DNA of 64,000 nt from contig JAWQUS010000027.1 of the NCBI GenBank assembly GCA_036365455.1, positions 14,868,501 through 14,932,500 of the forward strand, given 5' to 3'. Origin of the DNA: Macrosoma leucophasiata (lineage: Eukaryota; Arthropoda; Insecta; Lepidoptera; Hedylidae). Within the stretch, counting starts at the first letter, position 1, and every line of letters begins with the position of its first letter. Of this stretch, positions 54,226-64,000 are shown piece after piece. The notes below the pieces were generated by a model. The model searched no databases. It was given only the letters and a program-made list of their open reading frames with translations, and was not told the DNA's origin. The position numbers and the translations under genes were made by a program.

Positions 54226-56956
54226 AATAATTATTATTATGATGGGATAACAAATAAGAAAAGACGTACGTAGGTATTTTTTTTCAAGTACACGTGAATC
54301 ACACCTATTAATATAATTGGTTGTACAATTTTATTCAGTCATCAACTTGCACGTCGCATCGGTGCGGTGGCCTGATTCGTTCAAACCTGTCATTCTTCAT
54401 GGTACTTACATACACATCCATAATATAAGAATGCAATACAAAGTTAGTGCGTGCTTGCGGCTATCGATCGGGCCGCGCCCGGTACCGCCAGGACGAACCA
54501 AATGCCAACTCAAAAATGACATGGAAAATTTAGACGCCCTCACAAACTAGGCCACTTTCCTTCTACCAAATGCATTCTGCAGTCGCATTACACCTTATTC
54601 CGAAAGGGTAGAGGTGATGATTCACTTCACTGAAGTGAGTACCTAAAACTAGGAACATGCATTGTGAAAGAGCACTAAGGCAACTGTCATTAACACTAAC
54701 GACTTGAACGCGAGGGCTACCATATTTTAGGCTGTAAAAGTAGGTTAATAATTCGATGAGCCATCATACCTACTTTTATTGATGGATACCTATATTATCA
54801 ATTCACTTTGATAAAAAGTATGGTCGGTTGAAAGCCGGTTCGTCGTTCTAATTTTTTAAAAAATAGTGCAAGATGACAACTTAACTATTTACCTATATGT
54901 ACTGCACTGTAAAAAGAGTTACCGTCAGAAACGAGAAGTAAAAAAGTAGGTACTACCTACCTACGTAATCTATATTGAATTTTATTATAGTCAAGGTCTA
55001 AAAATATTGTCTCGTGCACTTTGAGCATTGAATAACAAAGTAGCTGAATATGCAAAAATTTGCGAATTCAGGATCCTAAGTATCTAATGAATAAAAGCGA
55101 TTCCGGGACAAAACGTACCATCGCGTTATGTAAATTCAAGGCTATGTGTGTTCTTAGCAATTGCAAATGGATTGATTCACGAAAGGACGATTTTTCTTTT
55201 TTATAGCTTTCATCCATATCATGATTAATATCCGCGAATGGCGAAAGTTTCCATTTGATTACACGATTCAAAACAAAATTATTTTTCTATTAGAAATTAA
55301 TTTTTGGTTTGATCGTTTTAATAAAACCGTCCCATTATAAACCTAAAATACATACACCATTAATGGCATTGTTCGTATCAACTATTCAGGCTCTATTCAT
55401 ATCTGAAGCATCGCCGTCGTTACAGCAGTTAATTGCTAAACTGACCTGTGAGTGAAGGTCTCACTAATACATTTTTCGATGTCTTAGAAAAAATCGACAA
55501 AGTATGGTTTCGGCCTGTTAAAGTGTAACATAGTAAGTCATCGTAAGATCACGTGTGTGAATATTTATTAGATTCCTAATTTATTTAGACTTAACTACGG
55601 TTTCCAGAATCAAAGAAATTATAATAGCCACACAGATTTAAAAATATATTAAGAGTGGTGCTAAGGTTTTGCATCTTAAACTATTCGTGATCTCGTGTCG
55701 TTTCTGAAACAATTGCAATGGAAACATCCTGAAACGCGGAGTTTACTTGTCGTGAGGACTTTCCGAATGAAATTCGCAGTAACCTGCGAATAGTCACAGA
55801 TGAAACCCGACCGATTGCTATGACTTCCCTTTATTTATTTTCGTACGTAATAAGTTATTTAATTATTCGAATTGTTTTTTTATTATTGAGCAGTGTAGAT
55901 AAGTGAAATTGGTGAAATCTAAATGTTCGCTCCGCACTCGACGCGACTACGAAGGTGAAATATTACGTTTCGTACTTAAATAAATTTTCTAATCCGTTCT
56001 TGTTTGACTAGATTTCGCATAAGTCTTAAACTTCTATCGTTATTTTGAAACAAAAAAGATTAAATGGATGCCGGCCATCTGTCGTATTTAACATCTTTGA
56101 TTTCACACGAGCGCAATAATTTTAATAGAATGTATTGTTTATTTATATTAGTTATATCTGAAAATAACATAGTGCATATCAAAGATTGGCAAATATATCA
56201 CTTTAAACAGTTAATTAGGTAGGTATTACCTTTTTGATATTTTATGAGTAATCAAGGCGCTGTTATGTTAAGCTAAATTCCTAATGTGAATGGTGCAGTG
56301 AAATAGGTCCAAAGGTATAAATATCTGGTGATAGAATCAGTGGTACATAGGTAATAGCAGAACAGCATGAACAGCACCATACTGCCATCTGTTCCCATAA
56401 TTACTGGCACACAAGCATTCCTTATTTTGTTTCAGGAGTAGAAAAATATCTTCTAAAGTTTTCATTTTGGTATTTTTTATTTGGGTAGATATACCTAAAT
56501 AGGCATTTAGTACCATTCGTTTTCATTAGGTACCATTATAAATAATAGGTACCTAATGACAACTCCCCTTCGTCATTTGTTCAACTGCTTTGCACAAAGA
56601 GTATCTAAACAAATATTAGCTTTGCATTTAGTCGTTTATTATCCTGAAGTATCATACCAAGAGTTTTCAATAGAATTATTTAATAAGTTTGACGGATAGG
56701 TACGATTTCAGCTTCGATTAGGTAAGTGTAGGTACGGTTATAAGTAAATTATTAATACGTGTGGGTACAAACCTATATTTTCATCCATCTGGATAGCTTA
56801 AACTAGGCTATGCTGGTTAAGGCATCATGGCGGTAACATACTTTTCAATCTGGAAGATTTTCAATGTCGTCCCCGAAGTTTGAAGATGTGAAAAACTCCA
56901 ACATATTTTTTAAGTCGATTTTAATATTTATTCATGATAATTTCTGTAATATCTAG
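54226..56956 (+). other. intergenic or 5' region of the second gene, unassigned
   Basis: About 2.7 kb with no recognised repeat. A GC-rich pocket lies at 54440-54520 (GCGGCTATCGATCGGGCCGC). Upstream exons of the second gene could be here but I could not identify any. Confidence 0.35.
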
Positions 56957-57101
56957 ACGTTTAAGTGCTCCAACGTCTGGATCGGCTCGGCGGCGTGCTC
57001 GCGAGCGTCAACTCGCTGAAAAAACCCGCGCCGAGGGTGAACGAATTGCTCGCCAACAACGTGAACAGCGCCTACGGGAAATATATGAGCAACAGCGGCA
57101 G
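56957..57101 (+). CDS. second gene, first recognised exon: Arg/Gln/Glu-rich coiled coil
   Basis: The frame reads APTSGSARRRARERQLAEKT, RAEGERIARQQREQRLREIY, EQQRQ and ends at a GTGAGA donor (57102) in phase 0. Two AG acceptors (before 56957 and before 56966) give the same frame and differ by three residues. An in-frame ATG at 56934 is an alternative start if this is the first exon. GC content and codon use differ sharply from the surroundings. The peptide is a charged helix, probably coiled coil. The next exon joins in phase. Confidence 0.75.
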
Positions 57102-57337
57102 GTGAGAAAAACAATATTGTCTATCTATGACTTGAGTTTAAACTTTTGATTGTAGAAAGTAGGCTTAATGTAGTGACCTAGCCCGGCTTCATAAATCGAT
57201 GTATTTTGTATTACATAAACATAATTTTAGGGTGCCCGCCACAAAACTGCAATGCGATTCTGCGGTGCGACTCAGTTGACCATACTTTCAATATGTCAGA
57301 CGAAATCGCATCGCAGCAATTCGTTTTATTTTTTGTA

Positions 57338-57480
57338 TGTAATAAACGTAACAACAAGTACCTATGCAGTTCACATAGATGGTAAGTGACGACTGCATTC
57401 CATAGATATCTATTCAAAAACCAATGGTCAAAATACAAATGCGTTGCTACCCCTGAGACCTAAGTCGTTTAACGTCTGCA
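57338..57480 (-). repeat. diverged SINE-like family A, 3' part, minus
   Basis: TGTATGTAATAAACGTAACAA, GCAGTTCACATAGATGGTAAG and GCGTTGCTACCCCTGAGACC follow the reverse of the family tail and centre. Confidence 0.65.
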
Positions 57481-57904
57481 ATAGAAATTGCAAATTTATA
57501 AACCCTCCATTCTTAGGGTAGTCTAGGACGAACCCTTATTCTTTAACCATGTCTGTAGAAAGCTGCAATTTACCAGTTCCAAAAAAGTGGTAAAATAAAA
57601 CAGAAAAAAAAAACGTAGGTTCTTGTTATTTTCCCTAAACCTAAATTGTCTACTTAGGTACTATTAATTAATATGACTGAGATCAACCTTATTGTTACGC
57701 GAATTTCGAATCGAAATGCATTTGTTGAAATCTATCAATGCTATGGACTACGGCAAAGCTATTAACTAACCGTTACATAGGTACTAACATTTTAGTATTA
57801 TTGCAGAGGAATGCTTTGAAAGTGTCAGCGTTGAAGGAAATAACATAAATAGCCAATTGTGTATTTTCTTTATTGCGTGAGTGAAAGTTGGCCTACGCGT
57901 ATGC

Positions 57905-57985
57905 ATATAAGCAGATGTACTTAGTACTTCTCTGCCTACCCCGTTAGGGACCTGGCGTGAAGATACATACATACATACTTAGTAC
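57905..57985. repeat. LINE 3'-tail-like fragment with CATA repeats
   Basis: CTCTGCCTACCCCGTTAGGGA followed by GGCGTGAAGATACATACATAC resembles the 3' tail of a common lepidopteran non-LTR element. This is recognised from general experience; there is no second copy in the window. Confidence 0.4.
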
Positions 57986-58871
57986 TTTAGGCTGGCTAAA
58001 CATATTGTACCAACAAACCCGTTGGTAGAGCACAATAGGAAAGATAACATGAATAAGGTATAACAATGAAGTCTCGATAAGTTGTTCCACTGCCCACATG
58101 ACGACGTTTTATACAGAGTAGGTATTTATCTTCACAACTAACCAGTACCTATTACATTACATGTAATTAGGTACATGTACGAGATGCAGTGGCGAGCAGG
58201 ATAGTGAATGGTGTACTTTAAAATTTTGAACAAAATCCACTTTACAAGTATGAATACGGTACATTATATTTAAACGAAACATAAGCAGACCCCCGCGCCT
58301 ATACCTACCTACTTATTCTCCGAAGGGGCGATAAATGTATGCATTGAAGCAAAGGCACATAATAATATGTACCTATATAACCTACAAATCGGTAGTTATA
58401 TACCTACCAATTACTTAACAGGAACCTATTGATATTTCCGAGCACCCTCTGTATGGTGGAATAATCCCAAAAGCACTTACTACTACTTACTTACTAGTCT
58501 TTGACCCGGGGATCAAATTCAGGACTCCAGCATTGCAGTTGGTATGTAGTGTCCGTCACACCACGTTAAATTGAAAATATGATTATAAAGAAGTAGTCTA
58601 TGGTCGTTATAGAATTATTTTAATTTATTACTTATTCACATCAAGTGATCAAGTACTTACAAATAGTTAACTTTCTATTTATATGGTTATAGTCGGTTAT
58701 ACTTATCTGATATAATACAGGAAAATGGATAATCCTAGTATGTCAGGTCAGGTCACAGAACATACAACTAATGACATGTCGTGCTCGTGCTCGTGCCGTA
58801 TACTCTGTGGTTTGGCAAATTTATAATTTAGTGAATATAAACGGTCAACCAGCTTGACGAAGAAGAAACGA

Positions 58872-58919
58872 ACTGGTTGGGGCAGTTGTTGGGCAACCCC
58901 AACAACTGCCCCAACCAGT
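58872..58919. repeat. perfect 22-bp GC-rich hairpin
   Basis: Arms 58872-58893 and 58898-58919 are exact reverse complements with a 4-base loop CAAC. The arm begins ACTGGTTGGGGCAGTTG. It is far more GC-rich than the surrounding intron. It is short for a miRNA precursor and has no extended stem outside the arms. Confidence 0.92.
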
Positions 58920-59454
58920 AATTATGGTTACATAATTTGCTTCGAAGAATCACAGCTTTGATTCCATCACCGCACCGTGACAAATATTTATGAAGCCTGC
59001 AATTGTTTGTTTCGGTCGCGGTGTGTGCTATCTCGGTGTGTGTATAACGGGAGTAGTACTAACCATACATATGCAAATGACTATCTTGGATCACAGCAAT
59101 TTGTTCCCGTAACTACATAAGTACTAACTTTTTTAATTCGGCAGTAGGAACTAGCCAACATTTTGAATTTCAACTTTTAAAAATTGTTTAAAGTCTGGAG
59201 TAATCACGCACGTGCACCGCTCGTCATGGATGGTCAAAGGGTATGATGGTGTTAGGGGTATGGACGTCTCCGAGCTTATCGAGGCTACTATATTCCTCCA
59301 TATATGAAGATGGCTCTACCGCGAGTTATTATTGACCTAGGACATTTTATTACACGTAATTTAGTATACAATAAACTTAATTCTCAACACCTTACCGCGA
59401 ATAGACAAATATACAATTCCTATATAAAGAAAATACCAATCCACGATACAAAGA

Positions 59455-59487
59455 AAATCGTCCTTGATTCCTACCAAGGACGATTTT
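59455..59487. repeat. small hairpin
   Basis: AAATCGTCCTTG and CAAGGACGATTT pair around ATTCCTAC. No role is evident. Confidence 0.6.
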
Positions 59488-60007
59488 TGCTGTAGGAATT
59501 GCGTCAAAAAAGATTTACATACAGTGGTTTTATTAATAACTCCAGCTTTTTAAATTTAATATATACGTAGCTACTGTAAATTGGCTGTACCTACTGTAAA
59601 AAAACTGTACAATGGCTGTCATAAATTTTCCAAAAAAAAAATTTGCGGAATAAATTAATTGCATCAATATCAATAATAACGATTTCCATAACAAAGAACA
59701 TTCTATAAAATTTAGATACACAATTTATATACAGAGTGTAAACGTATACCTATGTATTTCCATCGATTTCCACCTTTGTTGGTCTGATTGCTGTACGAGA
59801 TGAGTAATGCACTGTCCAAGTGATAAGATCGCAATTTAAGGCAACAAAAGAGATATAATGTAAACGGTGTTATGCTTCCTGTATGTGCCCTTTTTGACTT
59901 TACTGATGTAGGTATCTATTTAGCTTATTGTAAGACTTTAACTAGAGTGCCTTTGACGAATTAAGTCCACTGAACGCGGCGCTGTAGGCATACGGAATCT
60001 ACTAAGT

Positions 60008-60254
60008 ACTGGTGGTAGAGTTCTAGTGTCGTAGCTCGAAGTCGTAGGCGAAATCGTATTACCTATTCTATTTGCCGCTAAATGGTAGTGCTCAGTGCTA
60101 TCCTTCCCGTCAAATGCTAATGTACGGCCCTTTAATTTTCGGCAAAGACGCATATTATTTAACTCTAGTTTTTATGTTGACGTTTATAGGCTCCAGTATT
60201 CACTTATCATCAATGTGAAATTTATGCTTGTTTCCTACTTCATGACATAAAAAA
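60008..60254 (+). repeat. diverged SINE-like family A, full-length order
   Basis: ACTGGTGGTAGAGTTCTAGTG, TTGCCGCTAAATGGTAGTG, ATGTACGGCCCTTTAATTTTC and CATGACATAAAAAAG are in family order. The stretch between the centre and the tail is shortened. Confidence 0.75.
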
Positions 60255-60475
60255 GTAGGTATACCTAATGATTTAAATGAAATAGTTACTTACTGCACAG
60301 TGTCATTATTAAATACATTATTATTATTAGTGATAGCGCTTGTAAAAATACAGATTCCAATGAATGAGCAAAAGATGTGAAAAGGAGTCTCTTAGTACGT
60401 ATCTCCTATAATGCGTAAAAAATTAATACTTTAAATACAGATATGATGGACGTCTATTACATTTAGGGTAATACT

Positions 60476-60540
60476 TGGGTTGGACCAAGATTTTTGTTAA
60501 AGTTAAAGTTATTGTAACATTTTATCCTTCTCTAACTTAA
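60476..60540. repeat. MITE-end-like fragment
   Basis: TTGGGTTGGACCAAGATTTTT then GTTAAAGTTAAAGTTATTG matches the fragment at 5240-5315. Confidence 0.45.
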
Positions 60541-60939
60541 AGAAATCTGTTAAATGAATATTTTGGCCCAATACTTATCTTGGGCCAAGACATTCATATA
60601 ATGTCTTGGACTTACAATTTTGAAGAAGTAAATCGTAGGGCCATAATAAGAATTTATTTATTTGGATAACAACACAGAGACACCAAGTAGGTATAACATT
60701 TAACAAATAACAAATAACATTAGACAATAGATTTAAGCGAATACACACAACAGGCAAGTAGGTAAATAGACAAAGTAAATAAGGTTATCAGGAACTGAAA
60801 TCTCTAGTTTTATGAAGTTACAAAAATAAAAACAAGAATTTTCATGTGTACTTATTGATAGTACGTAAATATGTATTAACATTCTAACGATATAAACTGC
60901 AATTACGTCTGTTTGTCACTTTCTAGATATGTACGAGTA

Positions 60940-61008
60940 GTTGCAGTCGTCACTAAACGTCTATTGCATGTTTGTTTACCACGTTCGATATATTATATAA
61001 CAAAAATG
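60940..61008 (+). repeat. SINE-like family A 3' remnant touching an exon
   Basis: GTTGCAGTCGTCACTAAACG, GCATGTTTGTTTACCACG and TATATAACAAAAATG follow the family A 3' end. The trace stops about 10 bases before the exon at 61019. Confidence 0.55.
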
Positions 61009-61018
61009 CTTGGTGCAG

Positions 61019-61141
61019 GACTGGCAAGAGCTGGCGACGTACGCGCCTTGGGGCCGGGCGGGCGGCGGCGCACCCAATCCACGCGGCGTTCGCTTCACCG
61101 ACCTCCGCTCTAAGGGAATATATCCTGAAGACGAACTCAAG
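61019..61141 (+). CDS. second gene, exon with WGRAGGGAP motif (41 codons)
   Basis: Acceptor GGTGCAG, donor GTAACA, phase 0 at both ends. It reads DWQELATYAPWGRAGGGAPN, PRGVRFTDLRSKGIYPEDEL and K. It is GC-rich (about two thirds) in a strongly AT-rich intron. A WG-[KR]-x-G-[GAC]-GAP motif after an Arg/Glu coiled coil is known from several centrosomal or ciliary proteins (CSPP1-like and CCDC66-like), which makes that a candidate. I cannot decide between these or an insect-specific protein. Confidence 0.8.
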
Positions 61142-63049
61142 GTAACAGGTTATTTCTAACTAAATAATATCGAAGGAAGGCAGAAGCATATAGATTAGGG
61201 ATGTTATGCAGTTCCAAAAAGGGAATCTGTAGAATATTTCTACGTCAAAGGCTAAAATAATATTTTAAAAGAATAAAATACCACATTTTGGACATTTATC
61301 TCCAACCACCGAGATTTTTAGAGATTTTCAATTCGATAATAACCTGGTAAGTAAGTAAGTAAGTAACATCAGGTGAAGTATTTTGCTTATAAAACCGCCT
61401 CTTTTTTGTAGCTTTATACCTACTACTATACTATACCTAAGTTTTCCTTTCGTCTAACTAGATTTTCTATTCAATTAACCCCAAAAGAAGAGAATTATAC
61501 ACGGAAGGTAGAAGATATATTAAATAAAAACTAAGAACGCTGAACTAAAAATATAAAGTAAGCATTAAGTAGGTAGTTTCTTTTTACATTTAAACTGGCC
61601 ATTTATGACGAAAGCTCAATCGTGATCGAAACAGGTATCGTATAATTTGAAAAAGTCAATTATTGTCTACATTAACTAAATAAATGCGTCATTTATTTAC
61701 TACTACAGTTATTCTTACTATTTATTAAATAGAGTCAAAGATGCGTGTATAATTTTAATGTGGTTCTGATTATTGGAGTGATTATCATAATTTAAAAAAG
61801 TATGACAGAAAGTTGTAACACAGACTATTAATAACGTTGGAGATGAAACTGGATAACGTAGGAAGGGTCAGCATATTGCGTACATCAGAACGACACCACG
61901 CTCTTTTCGTGATGCAATGAGAGTGTTGAAAAAGCGCGAATCAGACTCGCGTTCACAGGGTTCAAACGTTATATCACACTCCTTTTTTTAAAATTTTCCT
62001 GTAATCTATAGGTAAAAAACTTTGTAAATCTTGCAAAATTTTATTCGAAGATAAAGTCTGTCTGCTTGTAATGGTAAATTTTCATATATTTTCTTGAGTA
62101 CGAGATTCCGTTGTTTTTCCTTTTGATGTACGGAACCCCATAATAAAAATGTGCTTCATCATTCACTCCTGCACCGCGAACTTTAAAAGCATGTAATTTA
62201 TTGTGTCTCAAATTTATTACCCCTATCCGCACAAAGGTCCGAGTATGTACAACATTTGTTCATTGACTATTAATGAGTATTTATAAATATTTATTGGCAT
62301 TTACAATTTATGGATTAACATATCGGTTCTATGTAGTTTCCATTTATTTCAACAGGTAATTCTTTTTATTTTGTATGCATTTCATTTGCATGTTCGTGAC
62401 CACCACGTTTATTGTATGTGACACTTTATAATTTATGATTCTTACATATGATTTTTTATTCGTGATGTGCCTGACGATCAAAAACGTATGTCCGCGGATA
62501 CAGATCCGAATACGGATATTTGGTGTCAAGATAAGCGGATACGGATCTTAACTTTCTTACTCGATTGGTATCTTATTCTGCCTATTGTCTTCTTACTCGG
62601 TCGATGGATTAATATTTTTTATTTGATTTAAAATTATTATGGAGATTCATGTTTTGGTTATCCCAATAAATGCACCTCATCTTATAACTGTGTATAATAC
62701 ATAGGTGTATTTTTTGGTACCTATAGTAACTACCGTTATTTTATAATAAGGTTAATGTCATAAATATTTATGATTGATTAACAAGATAGTTGCTAGTACT
62801 TGTTAGAGTAGCTACATTTTACATAGCTACTATAATATAGTAACTCGCTGCGACTAATGTGTGTAATGTAATTGAAAATGGTGCCAAAACAAAAAGGAAA
62901 TGCGAATGAAATTTAATAATTTTTCATACTACTAAATCATCGTATTTACTGAATTTTATCATTGTGTATTAATTCAAATGGGTAAATTTTAAATTAGCAT
63001 TATGGCGGATTCTTTACGGATCCATACGAACACGGATCTTTCTTATCTA

Positions 63050-63130
63050 TAGATAGCGCTGAACTCTATCATTAAGCGGCAAGTAGATAAGACAGTGAGC
63101 CTACACCCGGGAGCTCCGTCACAGGAGCTA
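63050..63130 (-). repeat. SINE-like family A, 5' fragment, minus
   Basis: AGCGCTGAACTCTATCATTAAG, GCGGCAAGTAGATAAG and CGGGAGCTCCGTCACAGGAGC are the reverse of the family head. Confidence 0.65.
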
Positions 63131-63248
63131 CCTGGAAATACGCAGTAGATATCGTCGCGCCAAGTCAAAACTGGCGGCAAAATACAGCAAAACTCCAAGT
63201 ACTATCAGAAACTGAAGAACCATGTGAAAGAAAGATAATTACGTGCAG

Positions 63249-63324
63249 GACTTCAGTAGCTCAATTGGAAGAGCGGCTGGACTAGATTCCCAGTAGACCG
63301 CGAGTTCGAGTCTCGCCTGAAGTC
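63249..63324 (+). repeat. tRNA-like sequence, copy 1 (family D head)
   Basis: The 76 bases fold much like a tRNA. The acceptor stem GACTTCA/TGAAGTC has 7 pairs. The D-stem is GCTC/GAGC with loop AATTGGAA. The T-arm is GCGAG TTCGAGT CTCGC. The anticodon arm is poor: only four pairs (CTGG/CCAG), a mismatch closing the loop, and a pyrimidine at position 37. An Arg or Ser type identity cannot be given. The downstream AAATTTTTCTTTCCATTTTT is shared with the second copy and with 32018, which indicates a tRNA-derived mobile repeat or a duplicated pseudogene. Confidence 0.65.
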
Positions 63325-63550
63325 AAATTTTTCTTTCCATTTTTCTTTAAATAAAATATATTTCACAAGCATGTGTTAATGCGAAATAATATAAAACAAT
63401 TATTAAGGGTAAAAGCGACTTCTTTACGATATTCAATAAACTGCAAAGTCTATTATATCGGTTGCCTAACTAGCATAGTTGGCAATAGATGGCGCTGCTG
63501 CTACCATAAAGCAATGCAATAAATGTGAAGGAAAGATTTGACAAATCGGG

Positions 63551-63628
63551 CAGGACTTCAGTAGCTCAATTGGAAGAGCGGCTGGACTAGATTCCCAGTA
63601 GGCCGCGAGTTCGAGTCTCGCCTGAAGT
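63551..63628 (+). repeat. tRNA-like sequence, copy 2 (family D head)
   Basis: This copy differs from copy 1 at about one position (GTAGGCCG against GTAGACCG) over the whole tRNA-like part and about 40 bases of tail. Copies are about 302 bases apart. The 5' flanks also share GTGAA-GAAAGAT and GCAGGACTTC. It ends about 85 bases before the exon at 63713. Confidence 0.65.
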
Positions 63629-63712
63629 CAAATTTTTCTTTCCATTTTTCTTTAAATAAAATAGAAAGAAGGATAAATTGCCATTAACGGATCATCGATG
63701 TTAATTTTCCAG

Positions 63713-63896
63713 GGTGTATCTATATTCGAGGCGTGTCGTAGCTGGCACTCGCCGCGGCGGCGCCAGCGACGGACTCCGGTGCGGCTTCGGGAAGATCCGC
63801 AGTTGTGCTACGCGGATTCCCTACGCCAGGCTGTTGACAACGACATTCGATACAGGCAGACTCCATACGAGCAACAGAGTTACAAACAGTTTTTAG
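63713..63896 (+). CDS. second gene, third recognised exon (3' end uncertain)
   Basis: Acceptor TTAATTTTCCAG; the frame continuing from the previous exon in phase 0 reads GVSIFEACRSWHSPRRRQRR, TPVRLREDPQLCYADSLRQA, VDNDIRYRQTPYEQQSYKQF and L. A donor-like TTTTTAG/GTGCCT at 63896/63897 would end the exon after a single base of a split codon. If unused, the frame runs to a TAA at 63953-63955, but the last part (GASILHGCRSWSFIN) is less exon-like. The Arg-rich and Gln/Tyr-rich composition fits a structural or scaffold protein. Confidence 0.65.
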
Positions 63897-64000
63897 GTGC
63901 CTCTATATTACACGGTTGCAGGTCGTGGTCTTTTATCAATGTTCTTTTGTTTTAACTATGTTTAATTAAATACGGGTATCTAATGAAAAACACGTAGGTA

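Larger units (their letters stand above)
57102..61018 (+). other. intron 1 of the second gene (3.9 kb)
   Basis: The intron holds SINE-like fragments (57338, 60008, 60940), a LINE-tail-like piece with CATACATACATAC (57900-57985), a strong hairpin (58872-58919) and unassigned AT-rich DNA. Confidence 0.6.
61142..63712 (+). other. intron 2 of the second gene (2.6 kb)
   Basis: The intron is AT-rich. It includes a GTAA microsatellite (about 61348-61366), a family A fragment (63050-63130) and two tRNA-like repeats near its 3' end. About 61370-63040 has nothing that I recognise. Confidence 0.6.

Noticed and set aside
63249..63628. Two functional tRNA genes
   Set aside because: Arms look good except the anticodon arm, which has a mismatch at the loop, an odd linker length and a pyrimidine at position 37. 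The tail is shared with a dispersed repeat.

Overview
The window looks like nuclear DNA of a moth or butterfly (Lepidoptera). It is AT-rich, and its short GC-rich exons sit in very large introns packed with Helitrons ending in CTAG, a mariner element, SINE-like repeats with A or ATT tails, MITEs and LINE remnants. Species cannot be fixed from the sequence alone. No CRISPR array, operon, rRNA or intact functional tRNA was seen. No wholly new biological system was found; the unusual content is mostly mobile-element structure.

Two host genes are supported, both on the + strand. The first is the 3' part of a PDSS1-type trans-prenyltransferase (decaprenyl-diphosphate synthase subunit 1, ubiquinone side-chain synthesis). 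Its exons are 5443-5584, 41383-41472, 45609-45740, 48941-49135 and 49673-49894. All five join in phase and carry both Asp-rich motifs. The start and N-terminal exons lie upstream of the window. The intron from 5585 to 41382 is about 35.8 kb. A polyadenylation signal lies at 51046. The second gene has three exons (56957/56966-57101, 61019-61141, 63713-63896 or beyond). It encodes an Arg/Gln/Glu-rich coiled coil followed by a WGRAGGGAP motif, and it continues past the window edge; its identity is uncertain.

Layout. 1-5.4 kb: end of a mariner, LINE scraps, SINE-like copies and a Helitron. 5.4-41.4 kb: the giant PDSS1 intron, with Helitrons at 7.6, 12.5, 18.2, 19.8-20.1, 29.5, 30.2 and 32.3-35.0 kb (the last with a decayed Pif1-type helicase), a 794-bp perfect (GGAGA)n array at 15.1 kb, a mariner nested in a Helitron at 30.4 kb, a MITE with long inverted repeats at 37.9 kb and a roughly 100-bp tandem array at 38.7 kb. 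Between about 21.6 and 26.9 kb the intron is nearly free of recognisable repeats. 41-50 kb: the remaining PDSS1 exons, with SINE-like insertions close to exon borders and a LINE C-terminal fragment at 46.7 kb. 50-57 kb: 3' UTR and intergenic DNA with a MITE and a cluster of TTCGAC palindromes. 57-64 kb: the second gene, with two near-identical tRNA-like repeats just before its third exon.

Repeat families named below: A is a ~280-bp SINE-like repeat (GGTGGTAGAGCTCC head, ACATAAAA tail). B is a ~360-bp SINE-like repeat with an ATT tail. D is a tRNA-headed repeat with an AAATTTTTCTTTCC tail. E is a ~400-bp repeat with an A-rich tail.
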